Source of the DNA: Paraphaeosphaeria minitans
Lineage: Eukaryota; Ascomycota; Dothideomycetes; Pleosporales; Didymosphaeriaceae
Assembly: GCA_015832175.1 (NCBI GenBank)
Contig: WJXW01000009.1
Span: 186,001 to 250,000 of the forward strand
Reading direction: 5' to 3'
Length of the DNA stretch: 64,000 nucleotides
Shown in pieces: positions 10,971 through 21,860 of this stretch; position 1 is the first letter of the stretch; every line of letters starts with the position of its first letter. The notes beneath the pieces were generated by a model. It was not told the origin of the DNA. It was given only the letters and a program-made list of their open reading frames with translations, and did no database searches. Position numbers and translations under genes: made by a program.

Positions 10971-11555
10971 ATGCGGATCTACCTCTGTGTAGTCGCGTCG
11001 CTCTCAACACTTGCTCAGGGCACACTACAGCAGCCAATGTGGATCATGAGTGGCAGTCGAAATGTCACCAGAGCACCGCAACTCAGCCATCCCCTCGCAC
11101 AACAACCTCTCCGGGACAACTACGTACATGTCACGCCCAGTAACCAGAACCGCACGTCCCCAAGCGGGCTATATCTCCCGTATCCTGGCTTTTGGACATG
11201 TCCTCGCAGTACCGCGCTCTCACCCAACACGGAAGATTGTCTCCAGGTCATCACGGACACGTTCCGACAGTACGGCAACATGACTATCGACATGCCTGCG
11301 GACCGATGCATACACATCCCCTACCGGTCGTGCGTCATGTATACATGCTCTTCGTCTTGCGAAGGATTCCAGTGGAGCTTCGCTGAGTGGGCACAGCTCG
11401 CAATGCACATCCAGAGGAGTTGCATTTGGGGCAAGGGTGGAGGCGGGTATGTTCAGAGGCAACCAGGAGGCGAAGACAAGAAGTCTGTCTATCGCACGGG
11501 ACTGACTCATGCAGACGAGGCGGATATTTTGTTGACACCTGCTCTTGTGTGTTGA
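10971..11555 (+). CDS. Small secreted cysteine-containing protein
   Basis: The ATG at 10971 starts a typical signal peptide (MRIYLCVVASLSTLAQG), so I prefer it to the upstream in-frame ATG at 10935. The protein has 194 residues with about eight cysteines in the mature part, including a C-x3-C pair in the core, and several N-glycosylation sequons (NVT, NRT, NMT). The central region has the order W-x-C, D-C, R-C, S-C, then TCSSSC, as in a disulfide-stabilised fold. I do not recognise a named family. Size, secretion and cysteines are what one expects of an apoplastic or effector-like protein, but that role is only inferred. It is a single exon with flanking genes unrelated. Confidence 0.6.
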   Translation: MRIYLCVVASLSTLAQGTLQQPMWIMSGSRNVTRAPQLSHPLAQQPLRDNYVHVTPSNQNRTSPSGLYLPYPGFWTCPRSTALSPNTEDCLQVITDTFRQYGNMTIDMPADRCIHIPYRSCVMYTCSSSCEGFQWSFAEWAQLAMHIQRSCIWGKGGGGYVQRQPGGEDKKSVYRTGLTHADEADILLTPALVC

Positions 11556-12061
11556 TAGAATCCACGTCATGTAGTGTACATATATAGTCTCATATCTATA
11601 CAAATCCAGTCTCATTACAACAGCCGAATTAAGTTATCGCGACCTGGTGAAGGAGAAGTCAGATACAGACTCCCTGCCGAACTGGGCTATCCTGTAGACG
11701 ATCGTCGGTGCATGCGATTTTGTTCCAAAATCCCAAGTCGTTCGAGACGGAAATGAAACAACAACCCGCTCCCCACTGATGGTGACGCCCCATAGATCGC
11801 CCTAGCCTAGCCCGACCCCGGCCTGCGCTAATGCATGCGCCACGAGCAACGTCATAGGTACCACTCCTCCGTTCCCAGCCCGTCCCCTCTACGAAAGCAA
11901 GATCGCAATGTAGCGCTAGCATACCCTCGTCACCATCACACCCTTCCACATCTCCGGTATTGCTGAAGCAGGGCAATTCGAAATTGAGCATCGCACATAC
12001 TTTTCTTACGACTACGACTACAACTACGACTGCGTAGAAAGACAAGAAAGAAACAGCCACA
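11556..12061. other. Intergenic region
   Basis: About 500 bp lie between two plus-strand genes. The last 60 bases before 12062 contain a run of ACTACGACTACAACTACGACT, a short trinucleotide-type repeat in the likely 5' UTR. No gene is seen. Confidence 0.45.
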
Positions 12062-12910
12062 ATGACGGGCTTCGTGAAGAACATGATATGGAACAGTGTG
12101 TCGGGCTTCGTGGAGGAAGGAAAGAGGACGGTCGGCGGATACGCAGGTGATGCGCTGATTAAAGCGGGCGACATGGTGGAGGGCGGCGGGAGGACGGTCG
12201 GGAATGGTATGTCGAAGTCTTCTTTCCATCCGACATCTCCATGCGCCCAAGATCTGCGGATTCCCCATTCTTCACGACAGCAAGAAATACACAGCGCTGA
12301 CGATCTCCACACAGGCATCGAGAGAAAAGCCACCGGCCTCGGCACCGCCATCGGCGGCGCGCCCCCGAAAGCACCCTCCGCAAAAGCCCTCCCCAGCACC
12401 GCCCGCCGCCCCGCCGCCCACCGCTCCTCCTCCCTACCCGCAAACACAAAGCCCAAAGCGCCCACAGGCGGCTCCGGCGTCCCCCTCGGCGCGAAAAAGA
12501 CACCGGCCACTGGAGCCCTGCCCAAGTTCACGCCCAAGCCGTTCAACCCCCCCGGGGGCGTGTCGAAACCCTCGTCGTACCCAAAGTCCGGCGGCAAACC
12601 CAACGCCTCGACGTCCTCCCTGCCGAAAGCCTACCCCTCGGGCGGCGGCGGCGGCGCAGGGAACTCTCTGCCGAAACCGTACGGCGGGGCGGGGAGCAAG
12701 ACGCCTGTGCGGCCGGGGCAGAGCAAGCCGTTTTCCGGTGCGGCGAAGAGCGTGGGGGGAGCAGTCGGAGAGGCAGGGGGTGCGGTCAAGCCGTACCCCG
12801 GCACGAATACTTTGCCAGGACAGGCGAGCAAGAAACCTGTGCAGAAGTACAAGCCGGCGCAGAGGTACGAGCCGCCTGCTAAGGCGGGCGAGGTCAAGTC
12901 TTTCTTCTAG
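12062..12910 (+). CDS. Gly/Pro/Lys-rich protein of unknown function
   Basis: Exon 1 (12062-12206) and exon 2 (12315-12910) give 246 residues. The N-terminal 50 residues are amphipathic, with repeated VGGYAGDALIKAGDMVEGGG-like glycine turns of the kind seen in small stress or membrane-associated proteins. The rest is low complexity: Ala/Pro/Lys/Ser blocks, a five-Gly run and recurring short K-P-Y/F motifs (LPKAYPSG, LPKPYGG, KPYPG). The intron has donor GTATGT, branch GCTGACG and acceptor CACAG. It is 108 nt long and has no in-frame stop, so the unspliced reading frame would also encode a protein with 36 extra residues. No enzyme motif is visible. Confidence 0.65.
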   Translation: MTGFVKNMIWNSVSGFVEEGKRTVGGYAGDALIKAGDMVEGGGRTVGNGMSKSSFHPTSPCAQDLRIPHSSRQQEIHSADDLHTGIERKATGLGTAIGGAPPKAPSAKALPSTARRPAAHRSSSLPANTKPKAPTGGSGVPLGAKKTPATGALPKFTPKPFNPPGGVSKPSSYPKSGGKPNASTSSLPKAYPSGGGGGAGNSLPKPYGGAGSKTPVRPGQSKPFSGAAKSVGGAVGEAGGAVKPYPGTNTLPGQASKKPVQKYKPAQRYEPPAKAGEVKSFF

Positions 12911-14017
12911 GGGAAGAGCAGGGCAGTTTCTGGGATACATACGGTTCTGGCGTTTCTTTTTTGGGACGGTTGGATTGTGCAGTGGGATGAGGGCAGATGT
13001 ACAATGTGTGCTCGCTGGATACGCACACTCTCCGTGCAGTTCAGCCTCTTTTCGACGGGATCTCGTATACGGCGTGATTGTAGGACTAGCTGTACGTATA
13101 TGATACACGAATCGACGATACAGCGCACAGCGAAGAAAAGTTGAAAGCCTTTTTTTCCTGGTTTTTACCGGCAGAGAGAGAGAGTCCAACTACTCGACAC
13201 TATTCTCTCCATCCAAATTCAAAAACGAAAAAAAGGTAGCCTATCCTATCCTATCTAGTACCTAGCTAACACACACACAGTATCCCCCGGATCTCAACTG
13301 CCTCCGCGCAATCCCCGACGAGCCTACCTACCTACCTGCTACCAAGCTTGAAGCCGCACCACCCCACAAATCAAAATACGATCGCAACCACAAGTCTCGC
13401 GTCTTGGTGCTTGGGGTAGCTGCGTCTCCTGAGAAGGAGAAGAGGGTCTCGCGGTAGGTCAATGGAGGTTGTTGGATCTTGGATTCTTAAGGTATTTTGG
13501 TTCGTTTTGCGTGGTGAGGTAAGAGGGGATTGGTTGGTGTTGTGGTGTGGTATGGTGTGCTTTATATCTTCTAACTCTTCGTACCCCTTTTTCTTATTTT
13601 GTTTTCTTTACGACTTGCTTTCCCAGGAGAAAAGTATTGGAGCAAAGAAAAAGGGGTGGAAAGCGGTGCGTGTTGAATCGGAACTTTTGCTGGATTTCGG
13701 TGTCGCGTTTTACCTACCTACCCCGCGTGGATGATCGGAACACTGGAGTAAGCCGTGTACCGTTAGTTCCGCGTCCCGAAGTGGCGTTCCCAGCTGCCGA
13801 TCACCTCGCTGGCATCGCCCGTTCTTCGGAGGATGATCAGGGCGGCTGATTTCAGGTCCGAAGAGCTGAGTGGGGTTCGTGGGTCAAGCTTTTGGGGCGG
13901 GAGACTTGGGCGTGCTTATATTCTGGGGCTTACCCCGGGTGTTCGTTGGCCGTTGCGTTTGCGCTGAGCACGTGTTGTTTGGATTTTTCATCAGGTTGAA
14001 CGCCGCACAGCGCAACG
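12911..14017. other. Intergenic region with short repeats
   Basis: This 1.1-kb gap holds the 3' UTR of the Gly/Pro-rich gene and the upstream region of the transporter. It includes an ACACACAC stretch near 13270 and CCTACCTACCTACC at about 13325. Short open frames (for example 13462-13734) have no support. Confidence 0.45.
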
Positions 14018-15692
14018 ATGGGACTTTTTGCGAAGCGAGATGGAGAGGGTGGTGGGACTGTATCGGCGCAGGACGCCATGACCGCAAGCGGAGAGAAGGG
14101 CGTCGAGGCAGATAGGGTGGAGGGCGATGCGGAGGCTGGGGCTGGGGCTGATGCGCGGATGCAGATTGATCCCGAGATGGAGAAGAGAGTGCGGAGGAAG
14201 CTGGATTGGCACATCATACCTCTCGTGTCGGCACTGTACTTGCTCGCGTTTCTGGACCGGTCTAACATTGGGTAACACGCTTCCCGTCCCTGCGCGAACT
14301 GTTGAACATGTTGGCTGATGGGATGGGGACAGCAACGCACGCATCGCAGGCATGAGCGAGGACCTTGACCTCGACGGGGAGAAGTACGACTGGCTCCTCA
14401 CAATCTTCTACATCTCGTACATCGTCTTCGAGTTCCAGGCCATCATGTGGAAAATCGTGCCACCGCACCGGTGGGCGGCGTTTGTGGTGTTGGGCTGGGG
14501 AGTCGTGTCGACTGTGCAGGCTGCCATCCACACGTGGGAGGCGGAGATGGCGCTGAGATTCTTCATGGGGCTGACAGAAGCTGGATACGGACCAGGCATT
14601 CCGTACTTGCTGTCGTTCTTCTACCTCAGGCACGAGCTGGGGCTACGAGCGGGACTGTTTCTGAGTGCGGCGCCGCTGGCGAACACGTTTGCGGGAGCGC
14701 TGGCGTACGGCATCACTTCTGGCTCTCCAGGCATTCCCAAGTGGAGAGTGCTCTTCCTGGTGGAAGGGCTGCCGACCATTGTCATGGCGGTTGTGGCGTA
14801 CTTCTTTCTGCCCGATAGCCCTGAGAAGGCGAGGTTCCTCAACGAAGAGGAAAAGCTGGTGGTCAAAGCACGAGGAGTAAGGCAAGCGGGCGCTGCAACG
14901 AGGGTTGGTGGTGTGGACTGGAAGGAGTTTGGACAGGGGCTTGCGGATCCCAAGGGATGGATCTTAGGTGTAGGTTGCCCGTCTCCTTGGAACAATGACT
15001 GGCGACGACTAACTCTGTGGCAGTTGATGTACTTCTCGTGCAACGTGTCGTTCTCATCGCTTCCGGTGTTTCTGCCCACGATTCTCAAGGAAATGGGCTT
15101 CTCGGCAATCAACGCTCAGGGGCTCACGGCTCCTCCCTTCTTCCTGTCGTTCCTCATCACCATCATCACGCCGTACATCGCGGACCGCACGCAGCAACGC
15201 GGGATCATGCTTGTAATCCTCACCATCATTGGCGGAACAGGCTACGTTATCCTCGCAGCCGCAAAGAGCGTGGCAGCTCGGTACTTTGGCGTCTTCCTCG
15301 CTGCTGCGGGCATCTTCCCGGCCATTGCAAACATTCTGCCATGGGTGTTGAACAACCAGGGCTCCGACACGCGCCGCGGCGCTGGCATCATTCTGCTCAA
15401 CGTCATCGGGCAATGCGGGCCCCTGCTTGGAACGAGGATGTACCCGACAAACGAAGGTCCCTTCTACGTCAAGGGCCAGTCAGTGTGCGCGGCGTTCATG
15501 TTCTTCACGACGTTCCTCGTCATCGTGCTGAGGATGCTGCTTGTATGGGAGAACAAGAAGCTCGATGGGAAGTACGGAACACTGGCGCAGCAGAAGCAGG
15601 CCATGGAGGAGGCAGCGGGCCGCGCAGGCGGGGAGGTGAAGAATGAGGTTGCTGTTGAGAACTACGGGCCGCTATTTAGATATGTACTGTAG
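14018..15692 (+). CDS. MFS transporter, DAL5/TNA1-like anion:cation symporter family
   Basis: Three exons (14018-14271, 14333-14969, 15024-15692) give 519 residues and about 12 membrane helices. This family imports small organic anions such as allantoate, nicotinate, biotin precursors or pantothenate with protons across the plasma membrane; the substrate here is unknown. The first helix ends in LDRSNIGNARIAGM, the diagnostic start of this branch, and motifs RFFMGLTEAGYGPG and FLPTILKEMGFS follow. Intron 1 is 61 nt. Intron 2 is 54 nt with a perfect ACTAAC branch and GTAGGT donor; being a multiple of three without a stop, it is invisible in a plain ORF scan, and splicing joins GWILG to LMYFSC. 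The last codons (R-Y-V-L-stop) lie inside the first unit of a minisatellite that continues downstream. Confidence 0.85.
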
Positions 15693-16095
15693 CTGATGCC
15701 TGAGTGGCTACGGCAGATGTGTATTGCAGCTGATGCCTAGTACCTACGGCAGATATGTATTGCAGTAGATATGTATTGCAGAAGATATGTATTGCAGTAG
15801 ATATGTATTGCAGTAGATATGTATTGCAGTAGATATGTATTGCAGTAGATATGTATTGCAGTAGATATGTATTGCAGCCGATGCCTGAGTACCTACGGTA
15901 GATATGTACTGTAGCTGTGATGCCCGAGTACCTACGGTAGATATGCACTGTAACTGTGATGCCTGAGTGCATACGGTAGATATATATTGTAGCTGATGCC
16001 TGAGTACCTACGGTAGATATATATTGTAGCTGATGCCTGAGTACCTACGGTAGATATGTACTGTAGCTGTGATGCCCGAGTACCTACGGTATGTA
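15677..16095. repeat. Minisatellite overlapping the transporter stop codon
   Basis: A tandem array begins with AGATATGTACTGTAG, the last five codons of the transporter. Two unit types alternate: a long one of about 36-40 bp (GATGCCTGAGTACCTACGG + TAGATATGTACTGTAGCT) and a short one of 16 bp (TAGATATGTATTGCAG) repeated about seven times at 15760-15880. Variants differ by few substitutions, suggesting recent slippage or unequal exchange. Confidence 0.85.
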
Positions 16096-16505
16096 GGGCT
16101 GAGGCTGACGGATGAGGAAATGGAGCACGCGACTATGTAGATAGTCTAGGTAGGTATTATACTGGCTCCGGTCCACGGCGCGCACAAGCGTCAATGTTGG
16201 TGCTGAACAACATGCCCGCCACAGAGCGAGAGCAGTTGATGAGTGAAGTTGCAGCTATCCATCGAGTCTCTCACCAAAAGAAGAACCACCACAGCCGAGG
16301 ACTCTGACAAGGGCTGAGAGGGCTCGAGCATTGACCACCACCTGTGACGTCTTCTCGATAGGTACCGAACGCCCGCAGGAACCAAGTCCACTCAACCCAC
16401 ACCATCTGCTGCAAGCCCACTATTCTGCTAGGTTCGCGACTCGTTCTTCCTGCACCATCGCTTCGCGTTGTTGGCCTGCTATCAAGCAGAGCAGCCTCAC
16501 TCACA
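16096..16505. other. Upstream region of the CorA gene
   Basis: About 400 bp lie between the minisatellite and the next start codon. It contains a TAGGTAGG motif near 16148 and no gene. Confidence 0.45.
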
Positions 16506-19132
16506 ATGGCCTCCAATGCCACGAATCAAGGGCAGGCTTCCCATGGCTCCGCTCCCCGCCCAGAATTGGCCCCCGTACAGCCATCCGAACCCGCCACTCC
16601 CGCGAAGAAGCGCAAGCATCGCGGAGGGAAGAAGCGCCGTAATCGCCGCCAGTCGTTCGCCAACACGCTCGAGTCTGGTGACATGACCGACGATGCCCGT
16701 CCGAGCCTCGCAGACGCCGGCGGGCACTCGTCGCGCGGCAGCACCAGCTTCTACCGCCTGCGCCCGAACCAGAACCGCAGCAATGATAGCTTGCAGAGCG
16801 AGGCCCTGCTCGACCACCGCGAACAGCCCAATGCATTGCCCACACGCCGACCGAGCGTGCAGATGCCCCAGCTGCTGTCGCCGCCGCAGCGCCGCTCCAC
16901 CCAGCCGCCTCCCAGTCGCTCCGGTCTTGCTCACCAGCACTATGCCTCGGATAGCGACCCCGATGACAACGATGCCAACGACCGCACCCCGCTCATGAGC
17001 TCTTCGCACATGAGCTCCTCTGCGCGGGGTCGCGGCTATGGCGGTGCTGCAAATATCACGCGAAACCGGAGAGAAAGCTTGTCTTCCGGAGCGTCTGCGA
17101 ACATCGTAGGCGCGCAATTCGCCATGCAACATCACTCGCAGACCAACACCACAGAATACGACGTCAACAACCCGCCCTCGGTGCCTGCGAGCCCAGTCTT
17201 GACACCGGAGCTCAATAGCTATGGCGATGTGATGCTCCCGGCAGATCTGAGGCACGACCATGAGAGGTCAGAGAGCAGGGGCAGCCGGGCCAGGTCTCGC
17301 GACGTGCTCATTGACATCGACGAGGAGCCTACTCCGCGGCAGCAGTCATGGGAGTCTGCTCCAGCATCACCTCCTGCGCCTGGGGACCTGGGCCGTCGCA
17401 TGACCCTCTCGGCCGCCGAGGACGTCTGCTTCCCTCTGGAAGACATGTCGGAAATCGGGCAGGAGGACTACATGAACCGCCGAGAGGGTGGTGATACGCG
17501 TCAGCGCCGGCGACGCCGTCGATGGCCAGACCTGAGGGTGCTCGAAGCTTGGTCTCACGAGGAAAAGGAACAGCGGACGATGGAAGGCATGCGTGCCCGA
17601 AAGGTCAGCGAGCCTTTGATGGTAGATGGACGTCTGCGACCGCAGAAACGCACTTGGCATAAAGACACCGAAGACGCCCCCTATCGCTTCACATACTTCA
17701 ACGAAGAATTCGACAACACCATCCATAGTCAGAGCATTGGCGAGCTTCTTCAGCCGGGACAGACGTTCCGGCAGCTGTTCATTCCCGATCCCCCGATATT
17801 GGAAGACAGCACAGACGACGAGACCGATGATGAGGGCATGGAAGGCATGACGACCATGACCAGAGAAAGCACCATGGACAACAGGCCTAGCATGGAAAAA
17901 CCCAGCATGAACGGACTCTCTCGTGCTAACACCAGGACACCGACTATCTTAAACCCGACCTCGTCGGGAGAACAGACACGGTCTAGCACGCCTGGGCATA
18001 CTTCGACCCCCAAGCCGCCAGAGGACGAGAAGCCGCCGCGGTACGGTCCACGTCCCGCTTTCTGGCTCGACGTTCTCTCGCCCACCGATGCGGAGATGAA
18101 GATCATATCAAAGGCCTTTGGCATCCACCCCTTGACAGCCGAGGATATATTGATGCAAGAGCAACGCGAGAAGGTGGAGCTTTTCAAGCATTACTACTTC
18201 ATCAACTACCGAACTTTCGAGCAGGACGAAAACAGCGAAGACTACCTCGAGCCCGTGAACTTGTACGTGGTCGTCTTCAAGGAGGGCGTCATCAGCTTCC
18301 ACTTTTCCATGACACCTCACCCGGCCAATGTTCGCCGCCGCATCCGCCAGCTGAAGGACTACCTCATCCTCAGTCCCGATTGGATCTCCTACGCTCTCAT
18401 CGATGATGTTACCGACGCTTACGCCCCGCTTATTGAACGGATCGAAGAAGAGGTCGACGACATCGACGAAGCCATCCTGCGCACGTACTCGCAAGAAGAG
18501 GAAAAGACCGCCAAAACCAAGAAAGACCCCTTCAACATCCTCAGCGAAAAGGATTCGGACGATGGTGAAGAGAACGAAGGCGGTGGTCGAGACATGCTGC
18601 GTAGAGTTGGCAACGCCCGAAAGCGTGTCATGACCCTCTACCGCCTTCTGAGCACCAAGGCCGACGTCATCAAGGGTTTCGCGAAGCGCTGCACAGAGCA
18701 GTGGGACGTCGCTCCCCGAGGCGAAGTCGGGCTCTACCTGGGCGACATCCAGGACCACATCGTCACCATGACGGCCAACTTGACGCATTACGAAAAGTAA
18801 GTCTTCCCCCTCCCTTCACCACCCAACGTGACCGCACATGCTAACACGCTCAAACCAGCCTGCTCTCCCGCAGCCACAGCAACTACCTCGCGCACATCAA
18901 CATCCGCATGAACGAGCGCCAGGAGCAGACCTCGGACATTCTGGGTAAGCTCACCGTGCTCGGCACCATCGTCCTGCCCATGAACGTCGTCACGGGTATC
19001 TGGGGCATGAACTGTCTGGTGCCCGGCCAGGACATTGAGAATCTGAATTGGTTCTGGGGGATCACGGGGGGGCTGATTGCGTTTGGGTTGAGCTGTTACT
19101 TCATCGCGAAGAAGGTTTTTGGAATCGTGTAG
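16506..19132 (+). CDS. CorA-type magnesium transporter (ALR1/MNR2-like)
   Basis: Exons 16506-18796 and 18859-19132 are joined over a 62-nt intron with a GCTAACACG branch, giving 854 residues, close to yeast Alr1. The first ~480 residues are a Ser/Arg/Pro-rich cytosolic extension with a basic patch (KKRKHRGGKKRRNRR, near residue 35). The CorA domain starts with RPAFWLDVLSPTDAEM, continues through HPLTAEDILMQEQREK and long helices, and ends with two membrane helices. The selectivity signature GMN is present in WGMN after the first helix, and the second helix precedes a short C-terminus. The family forms pentameric Mg2+ channels; whether this one is plasma-membrane (Alr1) or vacuolar (Mnr2) cannot be told. 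An acidic, Asp/Glu/Lys-rich insertion interrupts the helical stalk at about residues 660-700. Confidence 0.9.
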
Positions 19133-19680
19133 GACGTCGAGGTGGGGAGGGCGATGGTCGCATCACCCGGGGGGGGGGGGGACGGTTTTTTTTGTTGTTG
19201 CGGTAATGGGGTTGGTGGAGGGGAAATATGGTATGATATATGGGGGCTGTACGGTTATTGTTTGGGATATATGCGCGTGTTGGTGGTTTTCGCATCGCAT
19301 GCTAGAGCATTCTAGAGCAGGTATACAAGGGCGCTTCGACGCGGTTGCGGTTTCTATCTCCCTCACTCACTCACTCCCTCGTCAAGGTCGAACGTCAGGA
19401 CAGTTCTGCTCGTGCACCGTCTGCACTGCATCCCGCCAGACGTTGGCCATTCCTTCCTGTCTATTAATACTAGACTACTCCTCCGTAGCACATGCAGTGC
19501 CCGTCGGGTGTGATGTGCACCTCACCCTCACCCTCCCTCCCTCACCGTCCCCACCTAACCACCAGCACCTCCCTGACCATCCCTATGAACCACCGCACCA
19601 CCTACCTACCTACCTACCTTGCTTCCCCTTCCTCCCCCTTCTCCTCCTCTCCCTCCGCCGAAAAAGAAGCCCCTCCCGCT
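19133..19680. other. Convergent spacer with a G13 run
   Basis: The spacer includes a run of 13 G at 19169-19181 and a CCTACCTACCTACCTACC tetranucleotide tract near 19602. It separates the convergent CorA and BRCT genes. No gene is seen. Confidence 0.5.
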
Positions 19681-21574
19681 TCAGCCCGCAGGCGGCTGCC
19701 GAGGCGTGGTCGCGGGTGTGGGTGTGGGGCGCATCGCATCGCGCACGCTAAGCTGCGTCTTGGGCGCCAGCTTCAACGGCGAAAACTTTGATTCCGGTAG
19801 CGTCTTGCCGGCGGCGATGGACTCGAGGACCCTGCGTGGGGTCGGGGTTGGGTTAGCGACTAGGCTAGGTACTGCGTTTCGCACGTTGGGGGGGGGGGGG
19901 GGGGGGGGGAAGTTTATATATGGTAGGTAGGTAGGTAGGATATCTAGATTGGACTAGACTGGGTAGCTCCTGGATGCAGGGGCGAGAGATGCGGATGGAG
20001 GGGGTTGGGGATGGAATGGCTGAGTTGCAGGTTGAAGGGAGGGAGGGAGGTAGGACGTACCACTCTACGCTCACGTACTTGACTGCGGCGCCTCGTGTCC
20101 TCGCGATTTCCTTCTGGAGCTTGCTGCCTGCGAGACCGCCGCCGCAGGTGGTGCCGAGGATAACGTGGGTGACTGTGCGGCGGCCGAGGGCGATGGATTG
20201 GGTCGCGCCGTGGGCGTCAAGGACGTACTTTAGCTTGTGGTCCGAGATGGCGGGCATGGTGGAGCCGTTGATGTAGAAGCAGAGGCCGCGGAAGATGTGC
20301 TTCGCGGGCGCCTTTGAGAGGTGGTGTGAGTCGGGGGGTAGCTCTGAGTCGTCTTCTGTGGCAGGACGTTGGCATCGTGAGGGCGTGCTGTGATGTCTTC
20401 GCTCGCATTCGTGATGCATATCCATCTCCTCTGTGCCGCTCAGCAACGCTGACGGCAAAGCATTCTTTGCATGCTGCTCGTCCTGCGACGACCTCTTTGC
20501 TGCCGTGGACGCCTTGGTCTTCCCCCAGACCTCAGCAAGACTCTTCTGCCCGCCGGTCCTCAAACCCCTCGCGCCCTTCTCCCACCCGCCGTTCGCGAGC
20601 CGTCCATCCTGCCCAAACTCGGCACTGCCCGCACCAACCGTGTCCGCGACCCTCTTCCCGCCTCCCAGACCACCCTTGTACTGCTCCGCGAGCTTCAGGC
20701 TGCGGCTCTGCCGCCACGACGTGGACCCCGAGAGGCGATTCTCGGCCCGCTGGTGCCCCGTCGACGACGAGTTCCAGGGATCGAAGAAGGTGCGCGCAGC
20801 CGATGGGACGCCCGACGTCAGGAGCGGCGGGGGATGTGCGGAGAATGGGCTGGGCTTGGCGGCCGTTTGTGAAGCGGGTGCAGGTGTGGGTGCGGGTGTG
20901 GGTGTGGGTGTGGGTGTGGGCCGGGGTTTCATACTCGTGCGCGAGGGAATTGCAGACGGCGTGCGATGCGTGTGCATTCGTGAGCTTGCGCTGTGATCCA
21001 CGGCAACGTGCGTGTGCATGCATGAGTTCGCGCTGCGATCTACAGCGTCGTGCGTTGCGACCCTAGGCCGATGTGAAACGGGGCGGGCATCGCGTCGAGG
21101 CACGCCCGAGGTTCGCGCGTGGGAGCTATTTCCAGGATCGAGCGCGCGAGCACGCGATGTTTGATGCTGAATGCTGTTAGGTTGGGCGGACGGCGGAGGG
21201 AGCTCCGGATCGTCGTGGATCGTGGTCGCGGACATGGGGGTTGTGCACAATGGCCTGGCTGGAGGTGAAGCGAGCGAGCGCGAAGGAACAAGGCCTCTAC
21301 CAATCTGGTCAAGATGCGCGCACCCAAACCCAGGGTATTCCATCCCACCGGAGCCGGGATTGTCCCATTCACTCCCTGATTCACGTTGGATGCTGCCCAC
21401 CGTCTGCTCCCGAGTCTCTTCCATCTTCAACCCTGGCAAGTGACAAGGAGGTTTCGTGAGACGCGAACTATGCCCAGCATCGCATGCAGAACCCATTGTC
21501 CTCCGCTGCCGCATAGCCTTTGCTGCTCCATCCTTCGTCCGGGATCGTCGCCGTCGAGCGCCGTTGGGGAACAT
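19681..21574 (-). CDS. BRCT-domain protein
   Basis: Exon 1 (20061-21574) and exon 2 (19681-19831) are separated by a 229-nt intron with donor GTACGT and acceptor ACGCAG. The product is 554 residues if the ATG at 21574 is used; later in-frame ATGs are possible, and the start is uncertain. The first ~400 residues are disordered, including a Thr-Pro repeat from a GTGTGG tract. The BRCT domain is C-terminal: IFRGLCFYINGS, DHKLKYVLDAHGA, THVILG, GGGLAGSKLQKEI and VKYVSVEW. Across the intron it continues as VLESIAAGKTLPESKF, the expected last helix. The domain binds phosphopeptides or other BRCT modules in DNA repair proteins; the partner is unknown. The intron contains a 22-bp G homopolymer (plus strand) and a GGTA repeat, unusual for a fungal intron. 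Confidence 0.75.
19888..19942. repeat. G22 homopolymer and GGTA tract inside an intron
   Basis: Twenty-two G occupy 19888-19909 and are followed by TAGGTAGGTAGG up to about 19940. Both lie in the intron of the BRCT gene. Confidence 0.85.
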
Positions 21575-21712
21575 GGGTGTTGACACGTACACAGTAGCTC
21601 GCTTGAATACTGTAGACTATTACCTTTGGCGAATGCAGCTTCACTATACAAATCAGGTCAAAGTCACGGCGCTCACGGCAACTACGCCCCGCAACCCTTG
21701 GGGTGTCCCTAT

Positions 21713-21860
21713 GCCCATTCCCATTCCCATTCCCATTCCCATTCCCATCCCTATTCCTATTCCTATTCCCATCCCTATTCCTATTCCTATTCCTACAGAC
21801 TATTCCCACTCCTATTCCTACAGACTATTCCCATTCCTATCCCTATAGAACATTCCTGTT
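21713..21860. repeat. Hexanucleotide array (CCCATT/CCTATT)
   Basis: Repeated CCCATT passes into CCTATT and mixed units, interrupted by TACAGACTATT words. It differs from the telomere repeat CCCTAA, so it is an internal microsatellite. Confidence 0.8.

Noticed and set aside
15677..16095. CRISPR-like array
   Set aside because: Units are directly tandem without unique spacers, and the genome is eukaryotic.
21713..21860. Possible internal telomere repeat
   Set aside because: The unit is CCCATT/CCTATT, not CCCTAA; it is an ordinary microsatellite.
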